Source: Desulfotignum sp.
GTDB taxonomy: Bacteria > Desulfobacterota > Desulfobacteria > Desulfobacterales > Desulfobacteraceae
Direction: 5' to 3'
Assembly (NCBI GenBank): GCA_021737695.1
Contig: JAIPDL010000027.1
Coordinates: forward strand, 1-43,628
DNA length: 43,628 nucleotides
The notes beneath the pieces were generated by a model that saw only the letters and a list, made by a program, of their open reading frames with translations, searched no databases and was not told where the DNA came from. Of the stretch, positions 34,170 to 43,356 are shown piece by piece. Both the position numbers and the translations under genes were made by a program. The first letter of the stretch is position 1; each line of letters begins with the position of its first letter.

Positions 34170-34715
34170 ATGGAAAAAATACTTTTGGCCATCCCCAACC
34201 GGTGTACGGGATGCAACCGGTGTACATATGCCTGCTCAGCAGTCAAGGAAGGCATGTTTATTCCGTCAAAGGCCAGATTGAAAATCAATAATTTCGCTCA
34301 TGAGGGGTATTCGGTCCCCAGTGTCTGCTTTCAGTGCCCAGGCGCTGACTGCATGACCGCCTGCCCGGAAGATGCCATTTTCAAAAATGAACGGGGTGTC
34401 ATTGCCATCAATATCAACAAATGTACCCGCTGCGGTGAATGTGTCCCTGCCTGCCCCTATGGCATGATTGAGCAATATGAATCCGGAATGCCCTACAAAT
34501 GCGACCTTTGCGGCGGGACCCCCGCCTGTGTCGGGGAATGTAACTTCGGTGCCCTGGTGTTCAAGGAAACAGATAAAATTTCACGCAAACTCCGCAGCCA
34601 GCAGATGAAAAACCAGCAGACGGAAGGACGGCCTGATCAGAAACGCAGAAACCTGGCGGAAAATCTGCTCAAGAAAGCTGTCAGGGTGCCGCGAACAACC
34701 AATTATATGGGATAG
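34170..34715 (+). CDS. four-cluster ferredoxin-like electron carrier of the AOR
   Basis: A 181-residue iron-sulfur protein with sixteen cysteines in four groups: CTGCNRCTYAC (from residue 12), CFQCPGADCMTAC, CTRCGECVPACPYG, and CDLCGGTPACVGEC. They can hold four [4Fe-4S] clusters. Such proteins accompany AOR-type enzymes and carry electrons to ferredoxin or other acceptors. The final 45 residues are basic and helical without cysteine. It is 23 bases downstream of the fusion gene, with GGAG before the ATG, and a hairpin terminator follows. Confidence 0.9.
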   Translation: MEKILLAIPNRCTGCNRCTYACSAVKEGMFIPSKARLKINNFAHEGYSVPSVCFQCPGADCMTACPEDAIFKNERGVIAININKCTRCGECVPACPYGMIEQYESGMPYKCDLCGGTPACVGECNFGALVFKETDKISRKLRSQQMKNQQTEGRPDQKRRNLAENLLKKAVRVPRTTNYMG

Positions 34716-34721
34716 AAAAAA

Positions 34722-34751
34722 ACCTGCGAGGCTGATTTCAGCCTCGCAGGT
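34722..34751. terminator. terminator between the convergent operons
   Basis: A 14-bp perfect stem, ACCTGCGAGGCTGA paired with TCAGCCTCGCAGGT, has a two-base loop (in practice a larger one). On the minus strand it is directly followed by a run of seven T, which makes it the terminator of the agmatine/TRAP operon ending at 34809; it may also stop the + strand ferredoxin transcript. Confidence 0.88.
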
Positions 34752-34808
34752 AAAAATTCATTTTTATATCTCAGCAGAGTTCTTGTCTGGAATACAGCTT
34801 ATCATCTT

Positions 34809-35603
34809 TCAGGCGGTTATCCCACCGTCAACCGACCAGGCAGCACCTGTTACAAAATCAGATGCACCGGATGCCAAAAAGCAAATAACCGATGCCACCT
34901 CTTCCGGATCTCCCAATCTCCCCACCGGATAAGATTCTGTCAAAGCATTCAAATACTGTTTCGGATCACTTCTTGTTTCAAGATCTTTATCAAGCATCGG
35001 GGTTGAAATATCTCCGGGGCACACACAATTGACACGAATTCCAAAAGATGCCAAGTCCAATGCCAAAGCTTTCGTAAAAAGGGTCAAGCCGCCTTTTGAT
35101 GCACAATATGCTGATGATAATTTATTTCCTTGCAGCCCAGCATCGGAAGAAACATTGATAACGGCTCCGGCCCTATTTCTTTTGAGAAAAGGAACCGCGT
35201 ATTTACATATAAAAAAAGCGCCTTTTAAGTTGGTATCAACGATCCAGTCAAACTCTTTTTCAGTGACATTTTCTATAGGATTTGCCTTGAAGACGCCCGC
35301 ATTGTTGATCACGATATCAATTTTGCCATATAGTTTAATTGTTGAGCAGACAATTTTTTCACACTGATCTGGTTTAGACACATCGGCTTTAAGAAAATTG
35401 ACTTTTGGGCCTGGTTGTTTTTCCAATTCTCTGACAGCTTTTTCCCCCTTGATTCCATCGCGACCGGTCAAAAGCACCCTGGCACCCCCGGCAAGAAGTA
35501 TCCGCGCAGTTTCAAATCCAATACCAGAACTACCCCCGGTGATAATAGCCACTTTACCTGAAAAATTGAACTGATTTTTAAAAAAAGATGGTTCCAAGTT
35601 CAT
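34809..35603 (-). CDS. short-chain dehydrogenase/reductase
   Basis: A 264-residue classical SDR: cofactor loop TGGSSGIG (22-29), NNAG (100-103), catalytic Ser153, Tyr166 and Lys170 (YCASK), and the C-terminal VTGAAWSVDGG. Such enzymes are NAD(P)-dependent alcohol/carbonyl oxidoreductases. It is the last gene of the - strand operon, two bases after the flavin-fold gene. In this setting it could reduce succinate semialdehyde to 4-hydroxybutyrate; this is inference and the family usually includes many other substrates. Confidence 0.88.
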   Translation of the reverse strand: MNLEPSFFKNQFNFSGKVAIITGGSSGIGFETARILLAGGARVLLTGRDGIKGEKAVRELEKQPGPKVNFLKADVSKPDQCEKIVCSTIKLYGKIDIVINNAGVFKANPIENVTEKEFDWIVDTNLKGAFFICKYAVPFLKRNRAGAVINVSSDAGLQGNKLSSAYCASKGGLTLFTKALALDLASFGIRVNCVCPGDISTPMLDKDLETRSDPKQYLNALTESYPVGRLGDPEEVASVICFLASGASDFVTGAAWSVDGGITA

Positions 35604-35605
35604 TC

Positions 35606-36067
35606 CTATTCCTTTTCTGGATTCTGTTTAAATGTCATATTGTCTATGGCAACCTGGAAAACAACGGTCGCTTTGGCCCGGGCTTTTTCAATTTTCAGTC
35701 GGCTGTCGGTGTATTGTGAAATGATGATCTCAAGTGCTGCCATTTTTTCCTTTGTATCTTCTATAAATTTTGTTTTGCCGTATCCAATAACGCTTTGATA
35801 CTTGACGTCCCAGAAACATGGATTCCTATTCTCAATTACCTCGGTGATCCGGTCGAATTCAAAGCACACATTCTGGTCTGTCTTTAAAAGATTCAGCTTT
35901 TTTCCTTCAGGACCACTGTGAAAGTATAAGGTATTGTCACGGTATCCGAAACACAAGGGGATAACATACGGTGTTTTGCCGTGATTGATCCCAAGCCGGC
36001 ATACCATTGCTTTGTGTATCAGTGTTTCAATTTTTTCCAAATCCGTACATGGTTGTTTACCTGCCAT
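35606..36067 (-). CDS. pyridoxamine 5'-phosphate oxidase-fold flavoprotein (Nim-like)
   Basis: A 153-residue split-barrel protein: VCRLGINHGKTPYVIPLCFGYRDNTLYFHSGPEGKKLNLL followed by VCFEFD and a WDVKYQSVIGYGKTKFI strand. This is the pattern of FMN-binding pyridoxamine-phosphate-oxidase relatives such as NimA nitroimidazole reductases. It lies between the CoA-transferase and dehydrogenase genes, 131 bases after the former, and its role in polyamine catabolism is unknown. Confidence 0.85.
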   Translation of the reverse strand: MAGKQPCTDLEKIETLIHKAMVCRLGINHGKTPYVIPLCFGYRDNTLYFHSGPEGKKLNLLKTDQNVCFEFDRITEVIENRNPCFWDVKYQSVIGYGKTKFIEDTKEKMAALEIIISQYTDSRLKIEKARAKATVVFQVAIDNMTFKQNPEKE

Positions 36068-36198
36068 TTTTTACCCCTTCATTAATCTAAAAAATTTACA
36101 GCCGGTTTTTCTATCCTGAGCCGGTGTAATGATTTGAAAAAACAATAATGCACGCCCACCCACACCTGTAAAATGGTACCTCAGAAAGTTGGAACTTG

Positions 36199-36960
36199 TC
36201 ACAGAATCAGGCGATGAGGATCACATTTTTCTCTCAGCAATGAAAGCTCATTGGCTGAAGGTGGCTTGATTTCTTCTGCCCGGGTCACGTCAATTTCAAA
36301 TTCCATATTTTGCAAAATTTCTTCAGGGATAATGCCGGGATAATATCCTCTAAGAAACATCTTCTTTGATTCACTGTCAAATGCCATCATCCCCATGTCG
36401 GTTACAACACAATCCGGCCCTCCTTCGGAAAGTCCTGCTTTTTTTCTCCCTGCAGGACCATCCAGATAACCAGGGCTCGTCAGATAATCCAATTTTTTTT
36501 TAAATTTCCGCTTTTCCTGTTTCATGAAGATAATACTCCTTGAAACAAAAGAGGCCACATCACATGCTCCGCCGCTGCCGGAAAATCTCACATCAGGGCC
36601 ATGATAATCGCCAATTACCGTAGAGTTCAAATTGCCGTATATGTCTATTTGCGCCGCACCAAGTATCCCGACGACGTGGGAACAGGTAAACCGATTCTGC
36701 ATAGTGGCAAATGCATCCAAAAGACCGCTGTTTGAAGATGCATGGTACATGATTCTTGAATCCCCGACGGCAAGGGGCAGGTCCTCAAGTTCTGAATCAA
36801 TTGCCCCTGTTTCAAAAAAAATCACACTTTGTGGTGCATTTATATTTTTGGCTGCCATGGCTGCGAGCATTGAAATCCCTGTTCCGCAGAAGACAATATC
36901 ACTATTTTGAATTTCCCTCGCCGCCACAATAGCCATCATCTCTTTCAACGTATAATCCAT
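36199..36960 (-). CDS. CoA-transferase family I, subunit B (glutaconate CoA-transferase-like)
   Basis: A 253-residue beta subunit of a family I CoA-transferase. The FFETGAIDSE strand near residue 50 holds the likely catalytic Glu, which forms the enzyme-CoA thioester; HVVGILGAAQIDIYGNLNSTVIGDY and RFSGSGGACDVASFVSRSI are the oxyanion and CoA-binding regions shared with GctB. It pairs with the alpha subunit 17 bases upstream. The acyl-CoA substrate is not known; 4-hydroxybutyrate, succinate or glutaconate-like acids are candidates from context. A decayed relative lies at 29497-29583. Confidence 0.87.
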   Translation of the reverse strand: MDYTLKEMMAIVAAREIQNSDIVFCGTGISMLAAMAAKNINAPQSVIFFETGAIDSELEDLPLAVGDSRIMYHASSNSGLLDAFATMQNRFTCSHVVGILGAAQIDIYGNLNSTVIGDYHGPDVRFSGSGGACDVASFVSRSIIFMKQEKRKFKKKLDYLTSPGYLDGPAGRKKAGLSEGGPDCVVTDMGMMAFDSESKKMFLRGYYPGIIPEEILQNMEFEIDVTRAEEIKPPSANELSLLREKCDPHRLIL

Positions 36961-36977
36961 ACTCTTCAGCCCCTGTC

Positions 36978-37952
36978 TTATCTTCTATCCAGCTTTCTGG
37001 CATACCCTCTGTTTTTATCAGCCATGATCATTTCAAGGCGTTCCCTGCCTACAGAATCAAGAAGTTCTGTGTGTGTTTTTCTGCTGTAGATGGATTCAAG
37101 ATAGGATTGATATCTGCCTTCATTTTTTGCAAATTCAGCGTATTGTTTTAAAAATACGGGGTCATAATCATAGTATTTGTAGCAAGCCGTTGGGTAAGCA
37201 CCATATGGGATGTGTGCGACGGCATCAGCGTGTATAAAAGGAATCTGATTACGGTCTGGATTATTTTTCAGGTAATCGTCATCCAGCAGTTCTTCGCATG
37301 TGATTATAAGTGTTCTGGCAGCCTTTGCCTGTTCTACGTCGGCAAAGGTCAACCCATCAATCCGACAATTCCCTTTGTAGTCGGCTTTCTGAACATGAAT
37401 AATCGTTACATCCGGATTGATGGCCGGTACCAGCACCACTTTTTTGGTGTCACACCAGTCATCAAACGGATTTTCCAATTCCACCATTTTTTTGTCCGGC
37501 AGTTTGAGATTTTGTTCCCTGAATTCCGGTCCAAATCCCCATTTTTTGATAATATCTGTTCCAAGGGAAGATCGCGTAGGAAGAAAGGGGACCCCCATGG
37601 AACCAGCCAGAAATCGAAGTGTCATCTGATAGTTTGAATAATCTTCCACCCGGATTTGCTTTTCCAGGATCGCTTTCCTGAACCGGATACAGGTAGATGC
37701 AAATTTACCTGTTCCACCGTAGGCGATTTCAAGGCATGAGACCGCCCCGGCACCGATCAACTCGTCCGCACCCTGCCCGTTTGAATGGGCATACAGATGG
37801 AGATCCTTTATCTTCTGACGGATGATTTCGTAAACAGCGGCCATGGGATTACGATTGAGGGTGAATCCACCTATGGATAAATGGCAGCCATCTTTGACAT
37901 AGGTCTTAACAGCATCGTCTAATTTTTTTACCTTATAGCCATTTACTTTCAT
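36978..37952 (-). CDS. CoA-transferase family I, subunit A (glutaconate CoA-transferase-like)
   Basis: A 324-residue alpha subunit: LSIGGFTLNRNPMAAVYEIIRQK is the conserved N-terminal GG block, followed by LIGAGAVSCLEIAYGG and VPFLPTRSSLGTDI. Family members act as heterodimers with the B subunit and move CoA from acetyl-CoA or another acyl-CoA to a carboxylic acid. It lies 30 bases downstream of the amidase gene and 17 bases before subunit B, so the two are co-translated. The operon suggests activation of the acid end product of putrescine degradation. Confidence 0.87.
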   Translation of the reverse strand: MKVNGYKVKKLDDAVKTYVKDGCHLSIGGFTLNRNPMAAVYEIIRQKIKDLHLYAHSNGQGADELIGAGAVSCLEIAYGGTGKFASTCIRFRKAILEKQIRVEDYSNYQMTLRFLAGSMGVPFLPTRSSLGTDIIKKWGFGPEFREQNLKLPDKKMVELENPFDDWCDTKKVVLVPAINPDVTIIHVQKADYKGNCRIDGLTFADVEQAKAARTLIITCEELLDDDYLKNNPDRNQIPFIHADAVAHIPYGAYPTACYKYYDYDPVFLKQYAEFAKNEGRYQSYLESIYSRKTHTELLDSVGRERLEMIMADKNRGYARKLDRR

Positions 37953-37982
37953 ATACTTCCCTTATCGGCGATATTGACACCT

Positions 37983-38861
37983 TTATATTTTTGCTTCTTC
38001 ACCATCGTTTGAGAGAATAAGACTATACTGGGACGGTCTCCTGTCCCTGAAAAGACCCCATGCTGCCATCTCGAGACGGTACTGTTCAAGGTCAAGTGTC
38101 GCAGTAACAACTGACTCGCTGGACCGGTCGGTCTGAGCAACTATCTGCCCTTTATTATCGGTGATAAACGATGAACCGTAAAATGCAATCTGTGAGTTGT
38201 CGAATTGTTCGGTGCCAATCCTGTTTGATACGATAACAGGAAGCATGTTACAGGCAGAGTGGCCCTGAATACATGTCTGCCAGTGATTTTTTGAATCATT
38301 GGCTTCATCTGCAGGTTCCGACCCGATGGCTGTCGGATAGAACAGCAGATTTGCTCCTTTGAGTGCCATGATTCTGGCAGCTTCGGGAAACCACTGATCC
38401 CAGCAGATCCCTACACCGATCTTTGCATATTTTGTGGCCCAGACCCTAAAACCTGTATCTCCCGGGTTAAAATAGAATTTTTCCTCGTATCCGGGACCGT
38501 CCGGAATGTGGGATTTGCGATAGATGCCCAGGACACTTCCATCTGCATCAACCACTGCCACTGTATTATAAAAAGCTTTGTTTTTCCGTTCAAAAAAACT
38601 GATAGGAAGCACCACTCCCAGTTTTTCAGCAATCTGTGCAAAGTGTTTCACGACCGGATTATCTTCAAGCGACGTTGCCAGACTGAAATACGCCTGTTTC
38701 TCTTCCTGGCAGAAGTACAGGGTTTCAAAAAGCTCCTGCAGCAGGATGATCTGTGCCCCTTTTTTTGCGGCAGCTGCCACCAGATTTTCAGCATTGTCGA
38801 TATTTTTTTTGCGATCGTTGCTGCATGCCATTTGCGTTGCCGCCACAGTCACCTGATTCAT
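37983..38861 (-). CDS. aguB: N-carbamoylputrescine amidase
   Basis: A 292-residue nitrilase-superfamily amidase converting N-carbamoylputrescine to putrescine, CO2 and ammonia. The catalytic triad is Glu43 (LLQELFETLYF), Lys116 (YRKSHIPDGPGYEEKFYF) and Cys153 (GVGICWDQWFPE), all within blocks typical of AguB. The start at 38861 (MNQVTVAATQ) is chosen because GGA is about nine bases upstream and the family begins here; the open frame extends 22 codons further with poor composition. The agmatine deiminase gene ends 32 bases upstream, making the pair an AguA-AguB module. Confidence 0.93.
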   Translation of the reverse strand: MNQVTVAATQMACSNDRKKNIDNAENLVAAAAKKGAQIILLQELFETLYFCQEEKQAYFSLATSLEDNPVVKHFAQIAEKLGVVLPISFFERKNKAFYNTVAVVDADGSVLGIYRKSHIPDGPGYEEKFYFNPGDTGFRVWATKYAKIGVGICWDQWFPEAARIMALKGANLLFYPTAIGSEPADEANDSKNHWQTCIQGHSACNMLPVIVSNRIGTEQFDNSQIAFYGSSFITDNKGQIVAQTDRSSESVVTATLDLEQYRLEMAAWGLFRDRRPSQYSLILSNDGEEAKI

Positions 38862-38893
38862 TATTTTTCCTTTTTGATCATTTGATGCATCCT

Positions 38894-39976
38894 TCAGGCA
38901 GACAATGGCTGCTGCTGAGTCAAACAATGAATATTGCCTCCTCCAAGAAGGATCTCCCTTGTCTGAACACCGATTACCCTGCGTTCAGGAAAAATTTTCT
39001 GCATGGCTTCAATGGCGTACCGATCATGGGGATCATCAAACAATGGCATGACAATCCCGTTGTTGGGCATATAAAAATTGATATATGATCCTGCAAGCCG
39101 ATCCCCTTCTTTTCTCCATTTTGCACCTTCCACCACATCGAATCCTTTGCTTTCCTCTTTTGATATAAACAGTGGCCCAGGCTGATGGATCTTATGAATG
39201 TTCAGTTTTCTGCCCTGGGCATCGGTTGTTCTGGACAAAATTTCACAGGCATTTTTTGAAATGTCATACTGGGGATCGGTTTTATCATCTGTCCATGTCA
39301 GAACAATTTCTCCGGGACGTGCAAAGGTGCATAGATTATCCACATGCCCATCTGTCTCATCCATGAACACCCCTTTTTTGATCCAGATTATTTTTTCCAC
39401 GCCTAAATATGTTTCAAGATATGTCTCAATTTCTTTTCTCGAGAGATCTGGATTGCGGTTCGGATTGAGCAGACATTCTTCTGTGGTTATCAAGGTGCCC
39501 TGACCGTCAACATGAATGGAACCGCCCTCAAGGACCAGCGGTGCACCATACTGCAATATTTGCTCATGAGCCAGAATATTACCGGCAACCGCCGCATCCT
39601 GGTCAAAGGGGCTGAATATGCCGCCCCAGGCATTGAATTTCCAGCTGATGCCTCTGACATCCCTGTCTTGATTAACGACAAAACTTGGCCCGGTATCCCT
39701 TACCCAAGCATCATCCGATGCCATTTCAACCAGATTGACCTGCTCTGGCAGTCTGTCTTTTGCAAAATCAAACTGCTCTTTCGATACACAGACATTTAAC
39801 GGCTCAAACTGAAGAATCGCCCTGGCAATTTCAACAAACGCCTTTTGAGCAGGTTCAGCCTTAAGCCGGTAAGTATCTCCCCGCTGCGGCCAGATCATCC
39901 AGCAGGATTTGTGAAGTTCAAATTCACCCGGCATCCAGTATCCATCTCGCATGGGTCGTTTCAAGTCATTCATCAT
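38894..39976 (-). CDS. aguA: agmatine deiminase
   Basis: A 360-residue peptidyl-arginine-deiminase-family enzyme that converts agmatine to N-carbamoylputrescine and ammonia. Typical blocks are GYWMPGEFELHKSCWMIWP, DDAWVRDTGPSF, LEGGSIHVDGQGT, DETDGHVDNLC and the C-terminal GGGNIHCLTQQQP with nucleophile Cys351. All active-site motifs are intact. Two ATGs at the start (MMND) are one codon apart. It lies 56 bases downstream of the TRAP large permease and 32 bases upstream of aguB. Confidence 0.94.
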   Translation of the reverse strand: MMNDLKRPMRDGYWMPGEFELHKSCWMIWPQRGDTYRLKAEPAQKAFVEIARAILQFEPLNVCVSKEQFDFAKDRLPEQVNLVEMASDDAWVRDTGPSFVVNQDRDVRGISWKFNAWGGIFSPFDQDAAVAGNILAHEQILQYGAPLVLEGGSIHVDGQGTLITTEECLLNPNRNPDLSRKEIETYLETYLGVEKIIWIKKGVFMDETDGHVDNLCTFARPGEIVLTWTDDKTDPQYDISKNACEILSRTTDAQGRKLNIHKIHQPGPLFISKEESKGFDVVEGAKWRKEGDRLAGSYINFYMPNNGIVMPLFDDPHDRYAIEAMQKIFPERRVIGVQTREILLGGGNIHCLTQQQPLSA

Positions 39977-40032
39977 CGGTTTCCAAAATATTGAAGCAGC
40001 TAATACAGCTCCTTTTTCCGGCGGTGCCTTCC

Positions 40033-41349
40033 TTATCCTCCCAGCATCACTCTTGGCAACCAGAGTACGAGTTCCGGGAATATCATAATCAACGCAAGGG
40101 CCAATCCCTGTATCATTACAAATGGAATGACAGATTTGTAGATATCACCCATACTTATATCAGGCGGCACTACACCTTTGATCAGCATCAGGCAGTAACC
40201 GAAGGGAGGAGTCAAGTAAGCCATCTGCATATTGATGATGTAAAGAACGCCAAACCATGTTGGGTTGAATCCCAGTTCAATGATGACAGGTATATAGATC
40301 GGCATGGTAATGAACAGAATCGCCGTATCATCCATAAACATTCCTAAAACGAAGAAGGTCAACTGTATCATGATGAGAACACCCCACGGCCCAAGGGGGA
40401 GGGAATGCGTCACAGTATGTATGAGCTCCTTGGCGCCCAGGGCATCATAAATTTGGCCAAAAGTGATCGCTCCCATGAATATCCACATCATGATCGCCGT
40501 GAGTTTTGAACTTTCCATAAGCGCATTTCTCAAGACCTCCATGGTAAGTTTTCTTTTGATAGCAACCGCTATGATGGCACCCATGGCACCGATTGCAGAT
40601 GATTCGACAGGCGTGGTCAGCCCCAGCATAATCGTTCCAATCACAGAAAATATGATGGCGCTCGGCATGATCAGGTGTTTAAGGCTTTGTATCTTTTCTT
40701 TTTGTGACGGTCTTTCTTCCTTGGGTATGCTAGGAGCTATATGCGGCTGGATCTTGCACCGTATTGTGATATAAACGATGTACATGACCGCCAGCAGCAG
40801 TCCGGGGATTGCACCGCCAAGGAAAAGCCTTCCTATTGATTCCTTTGCGATAACTGCATAAAGAATCGCGATGCAGCTGGGCGGTACAAGAAACCCCAGA
40901 GCAGCACCAGCCTGAATACACCCGGTTGCGAGCTCTTTTGTATATCCCCGCTTGCGCATCAAGGGCAGTGCAATTCTTCCCATGGTGAGCGTGCCGGCCG
41001 CTTCAGAACTTACGAGTGCGGCAATCACGGTGCAGACACCGACTGTTGCCGATGCCAGCCCGCCTGGTATCGGCGCCAGCCAATACTGGAAGGTTGTAAA
41101 AAGATCTTCAGCCATCCCGGAATAAAACAGCATCATTCCCATGAATACAAACATGGAAATGCTGACCAGAACCGTATAGTTCACTGTACTTACGGCTGCC
41201 AGATAGGACATGAAAAGGGACTGTGGTCCCCATAACCACATGGAAAAAACTATCGCTATCGCACCTAGGCCAAAGGCTATCGGAAAACCTGTAAGCAATA
41301 ACAACAGCATACTGCCAAACAGCAACAATGTAATCAATTCAATTCCCAT
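40033..41349 (-). CDS. dctM: TRAP transporter large permease (DctM)
   Basis: A 438-residue membrane protein with about twelve hydrophobic segments. Conserved parts include LTGFPIAFGLG, SEAAGTLTMGRIALPLM, LGFLVPPSCIAILYAV, TTPVESSAIGAMG and DDTAILFITMPIYIPV. It is the ion-coupled channel of a TRAP importer. The start at 41349 (MGIELITLLLFG) is supported by GGAGG seven bases upstream and overlaps the small permease gene by 11 bases. Substrate is inferred from the operon to be agmatine or putrescine. Confidence 0.92.
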   Translation of the reverse strand: MGIELITLLLFGSMLLLLLTGFPIAFGLGAIAIVFSMWLWGPQSLFMSYLAAVSTVNYTVLVSISMFVFMGMMLFYSGMAEDLFTTFQYWLAPIPGGLASATVGVCTVIAALVSSEAAGTLTMGRIALPLMRKRGYTKELATGCIQAGAALGFLVPPSCIAILYAVIAKESIGRLFLGGAIPGLLLAVMYIVYITIRCKIQPHIAPSIPKEERPSQKEKIQSLKHLIMPSAIIFSVIGTIMLGLTTPVESSAIGAMGAIIAVAIKRKLTMEVLRNALMESSKLTAIMMWIFMGAITFGQIYDALGAKELIHTVTHSLPLGPWGVLIMIQLTFFVLGMFMDDTAILFITMPIYIPVIIELGFNPTWFGVLYIINMQMAYLTPPFGYCLMLIKGVVPPDISMGDIYKSVIPFVMIQGLALALIMIFPELVLWLPRVMLGG

Positions 41350-41857
41350 TCCAGTCCCTCCCGGTAATCGCAACATACAGATCACGAATGTACTTGGCTA
41401 TCCCTGCAATCAGCAGCAATGAAATACCTAAAGGTATCGCCAGTTTGAAAGGCCACAACACAGGTCGCCAAACTGACCTGGATTGCTCGGCCATGGTGTA
41501 ACAGCTCCACCAGTCCTTCCATGCGTAAAACACCATGATGCCGAAATATAAGAAAAACAACGTGAATGTGATGAGATCTAAAATGGCTTTTTGTCTGGTA
41601 CTCAGGCGCATGAAAACCAGATCCATTCGCACCTGCTCATCTTTTGTCAAAAGATAAGCGCCGGTCAGCATCCACAAGGGACCAAACAACCGTGCAACTA
41701 ATTCTCGTGCCCACAGGGTCGGTGCCTGGAAGAAATATCTTAACGCCACATCAAAAATGGTGACAACCACGAAAAAGAGGATCAACCACTTTACAGATTT
41801 CGCCACACCACTGCACAGCCCATCCATAAGCCGAACCGCTGCTCTGATTTTTTCCAT
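41339..41857 (-). CDS. dctQ: TRAP transporter small permease (DctQ)
   Basis: A 172-residue protein with four membrane segments (WLILFFVVVTIFDVALRYFF is the first) and the DctQ-type RELVARLFGPLWMLTGAYLLTKDEQVRMDLV. ATG at 41857 follows AGGAG closely and gives MEKIRAAVRLMDG; the open frame reaches 24 codons further upstream without start signal. A 6-bp hairpin (TGTGGG 41900-41905, CCCACA 41923-41928) lies between it and the binding-protein gene and may help to raise expression of the latter. Confidence 0.9.
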   Translation of the reverse strand: MEKIRAAVRLMDGLCSGVAKSVKWLILFFVVVTIFDVALRYFFQAPTLWARELVARLFGPLWMLTGAYLLTKDEQVRMDLVFMRLSTRQKAILDLITFTLFFLYFGIMVFYAWKDWWSCYTMAEQSRSVWRPVLWPFKLAIPLGISLLLIAGIAKYIRDLYVAITGRDWNGN

Positions 41858-41965
41858 GCTGCTCCTGTCTTCATGAAGTTTCACTAATCGGGAAAAGCGT
41901 GTGGGCAAGCTATATATACTCACCCACAAAACCGCCTTCCCTAACCCGGGAGCTTATTCAAGCCC

Positions 41966-42991
41966 TTACTCGAGTCGTCCGAAATCCTTCAAAGCTTTTA
42001 TACATATATCAGCCGCTTTCTTACAATAAGGTCCCTTGGACGCAAAGTCATTTTTCAGCCATTCGAGCGTCTTTTCAGAAACCGCATTGATATCTTTTTC
42101 CGGTAAATGAGTGATTTTAACGCCGTGTTTCTCCACCATTTCATTCAGTGCCTGCGGCTCTTTCTGAGCATAAAAGGACCTCATGTATAATGTGTTTGCC
42201 TTGACAGCGTTCACAAGAATCGCCTGCTGATCTGCGGGCAGCTTTTCCCATACCCTTTGATTAATAAAGTAAAAGGGGAAATAGGCGACCTGGTGCCTTG
42301 GGAGCAGGAAATACTTTGCCACCTCGTGCAGGGACATGTCATACATGGCTTTTGCCCCTCCGTATTCAACCCCTTGGATCACTTTTCGGGACAAGGCGGT
42401 ATACAATTCTTCAGGCCCAAGGTAGGTAGAGGCTGCCCCTGCCAACTTGTTCAAAATGGTGGCATAAGGATCCAAAATGTTTATGGACAGGCCTTTCATG
42501 TCTTTCAGACTATTCACCTCTTTGGTAAACATAACGGCGCCACAATCATCTGCCTGAAACCCGAGCACCTTATATTTGTATCTCTTTTCAAACGCCTCTT
42601 TGTATACGTCACCAAGTCCATACATATAAATGACGGCCATTTCCTCATCCATAGTTCTCCACAGATAAGGTGCTGATTCCAGCTCTCCAACAGGGACCGT
42701 GCCCTGATAATAATCTGGATGCGTATGGCCCATCTCAAGTGTCCCAGCACCCACTGCATCACACAGCTTGTCCCAGCTCACCAACTCGCCATCTGCATAC
42801 ACAGAGATTTCAATTTCTCCTCCGGACATTTCGTTGACAATTTTTGCGAAATTTTCAAAAAAGTGATTTTCAGCAGCCCCCCATGAGTGCTGCAATCTCC
42901 ATTTCGTTCCAGCAGCACTGGCCTGAAAAGAAAACGCCAGTACCATACCAATAACCAATGCCACCTTGAACAACAATTTCTTAGATTTCAT
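41966..42991 (-). CDS. dctP: TRAP transporter substrate-binding protein (DctP) lacking the usual binding arginine
   Basis: A 341-residue periplasmic binding protein with a signal peptide (MKSKKLLFKVALVIGMVLAF, cleavage near residue 27). It is a DctP-type TRAP receptor: WRLQHSWGAAENHFFENFA, GGEIEISVYADGEL, and EELYTALSRKVIQGVEYGG. In family members that bind carboxylates a conserved Arg follows GLK-I in KGLKIRVP-type sequences; here the segment reads DMKGLSINILDP with Asn171. A non-carboxylate, probably cationic ligand fits the agmatine genes in the same operon. The gene is preceded by a sigma-54 promoter at 43052-43067. Confidence 0.92.
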   Translation of the reverse strand: MKSKKLLFKVALVIGMVLAFSFQASAAGTKWRLQHSWGAAENHFFENFAKIVNEMSGGEIEISVYADGELVSWDKLCDAVGAGTLEMGHTHPDYYQGTVPVGELESAPYLWRTMDEEMAVIYMYGLGDVYKEAFEKRYKYKVLGFQADDCGAVMFTKEVNSLKDMKGLSINILDPYATILNKLAGAASTYLGPEELYTALSRKVIQGVEYGGAKAMYDMSLHEVAKYFLLPRHQVAYFPFYFINQRVWEKLPADQQAILVNAVKANTLYMRSFYAQKEPQALNEMVEKHGVKITHLPEKDINAVSEKTLEWLKNDFASKGPYCKKAADICIKALKDFGRLE

Positions 42992-43051
42992 CTCTTTCCC
43001 ATCCTCCTGAGGCTAAGGTTGATAAAAAACCGCTTGCGGGAATCAACGGTC

Positions 43052-43067
43052 AGCAATTAACGTGCCA
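43052..43067 (-). promoter_or_regulatory. sigma-54 promoter of the TRAP-agu operon
   Basis: Minus strand TGGCACGTTAATTGCT matches the sigma-54 consensus TGGCAC-N5-TTGCW exactly, with the -24 GG and -12 GC ten bases apart. The predicted start, near 43041, leaves a leader of about 50 bases before the dctP ATG (42991). Confidence 0.85.
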
Positions 43068-43132
43068 TCCTCCCGCCATCCGCTGTTTTCAGCCATAACG
43101 CCCTGGCCGACACACTCCTTGCCTCTTGAAAA

Positions 43133-43248
43133 ATGCAATCTGGCATATTACACCCGGATGTCATGCTGGGGATTCCGCAGATTTTATCTGAAAATCAGTT
43201 GGTTAATAAAGAGTTGCCCTATAAAATGCAAAATTGCATATTTATGCA
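43133..43248. promoter_or_regulatory. palindromes between the divergent sigma-54 promoters (candidate activator sites)
   Basis: ATGCAAAATTGCAT (43226-43239) and TGCATATTTATGCA (43235-43248) are perfect overlapping palindromes around a two-base centre. ATGCAATCTGGCAT (43133-43146) is a weaker version. They are 90-200 bases upstream of both predicted transcription starts, as expected for sites of a sigma-54 enhancer-binding protein serving both operons. Confidence 0.65.
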
Positions 43249-43356
43249 AAACCGACACTTTTCCGGAACCGATAGCGCCTTGGTATTGCATCCGACAGGC
43301 ACGGGTATCCGCCAAAATCCCTTTCTACCCGATGTTTGCCAAAAACCGCCCCTGAC

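Noticed and set aside
43062..43355. A 97-codon plus-strand frame before the GABA aminotransferase gene
   Set aside because: It covers the sigma-54 promoter and palindromes, has no Shine-Dalgarno and no recognisable protein features.
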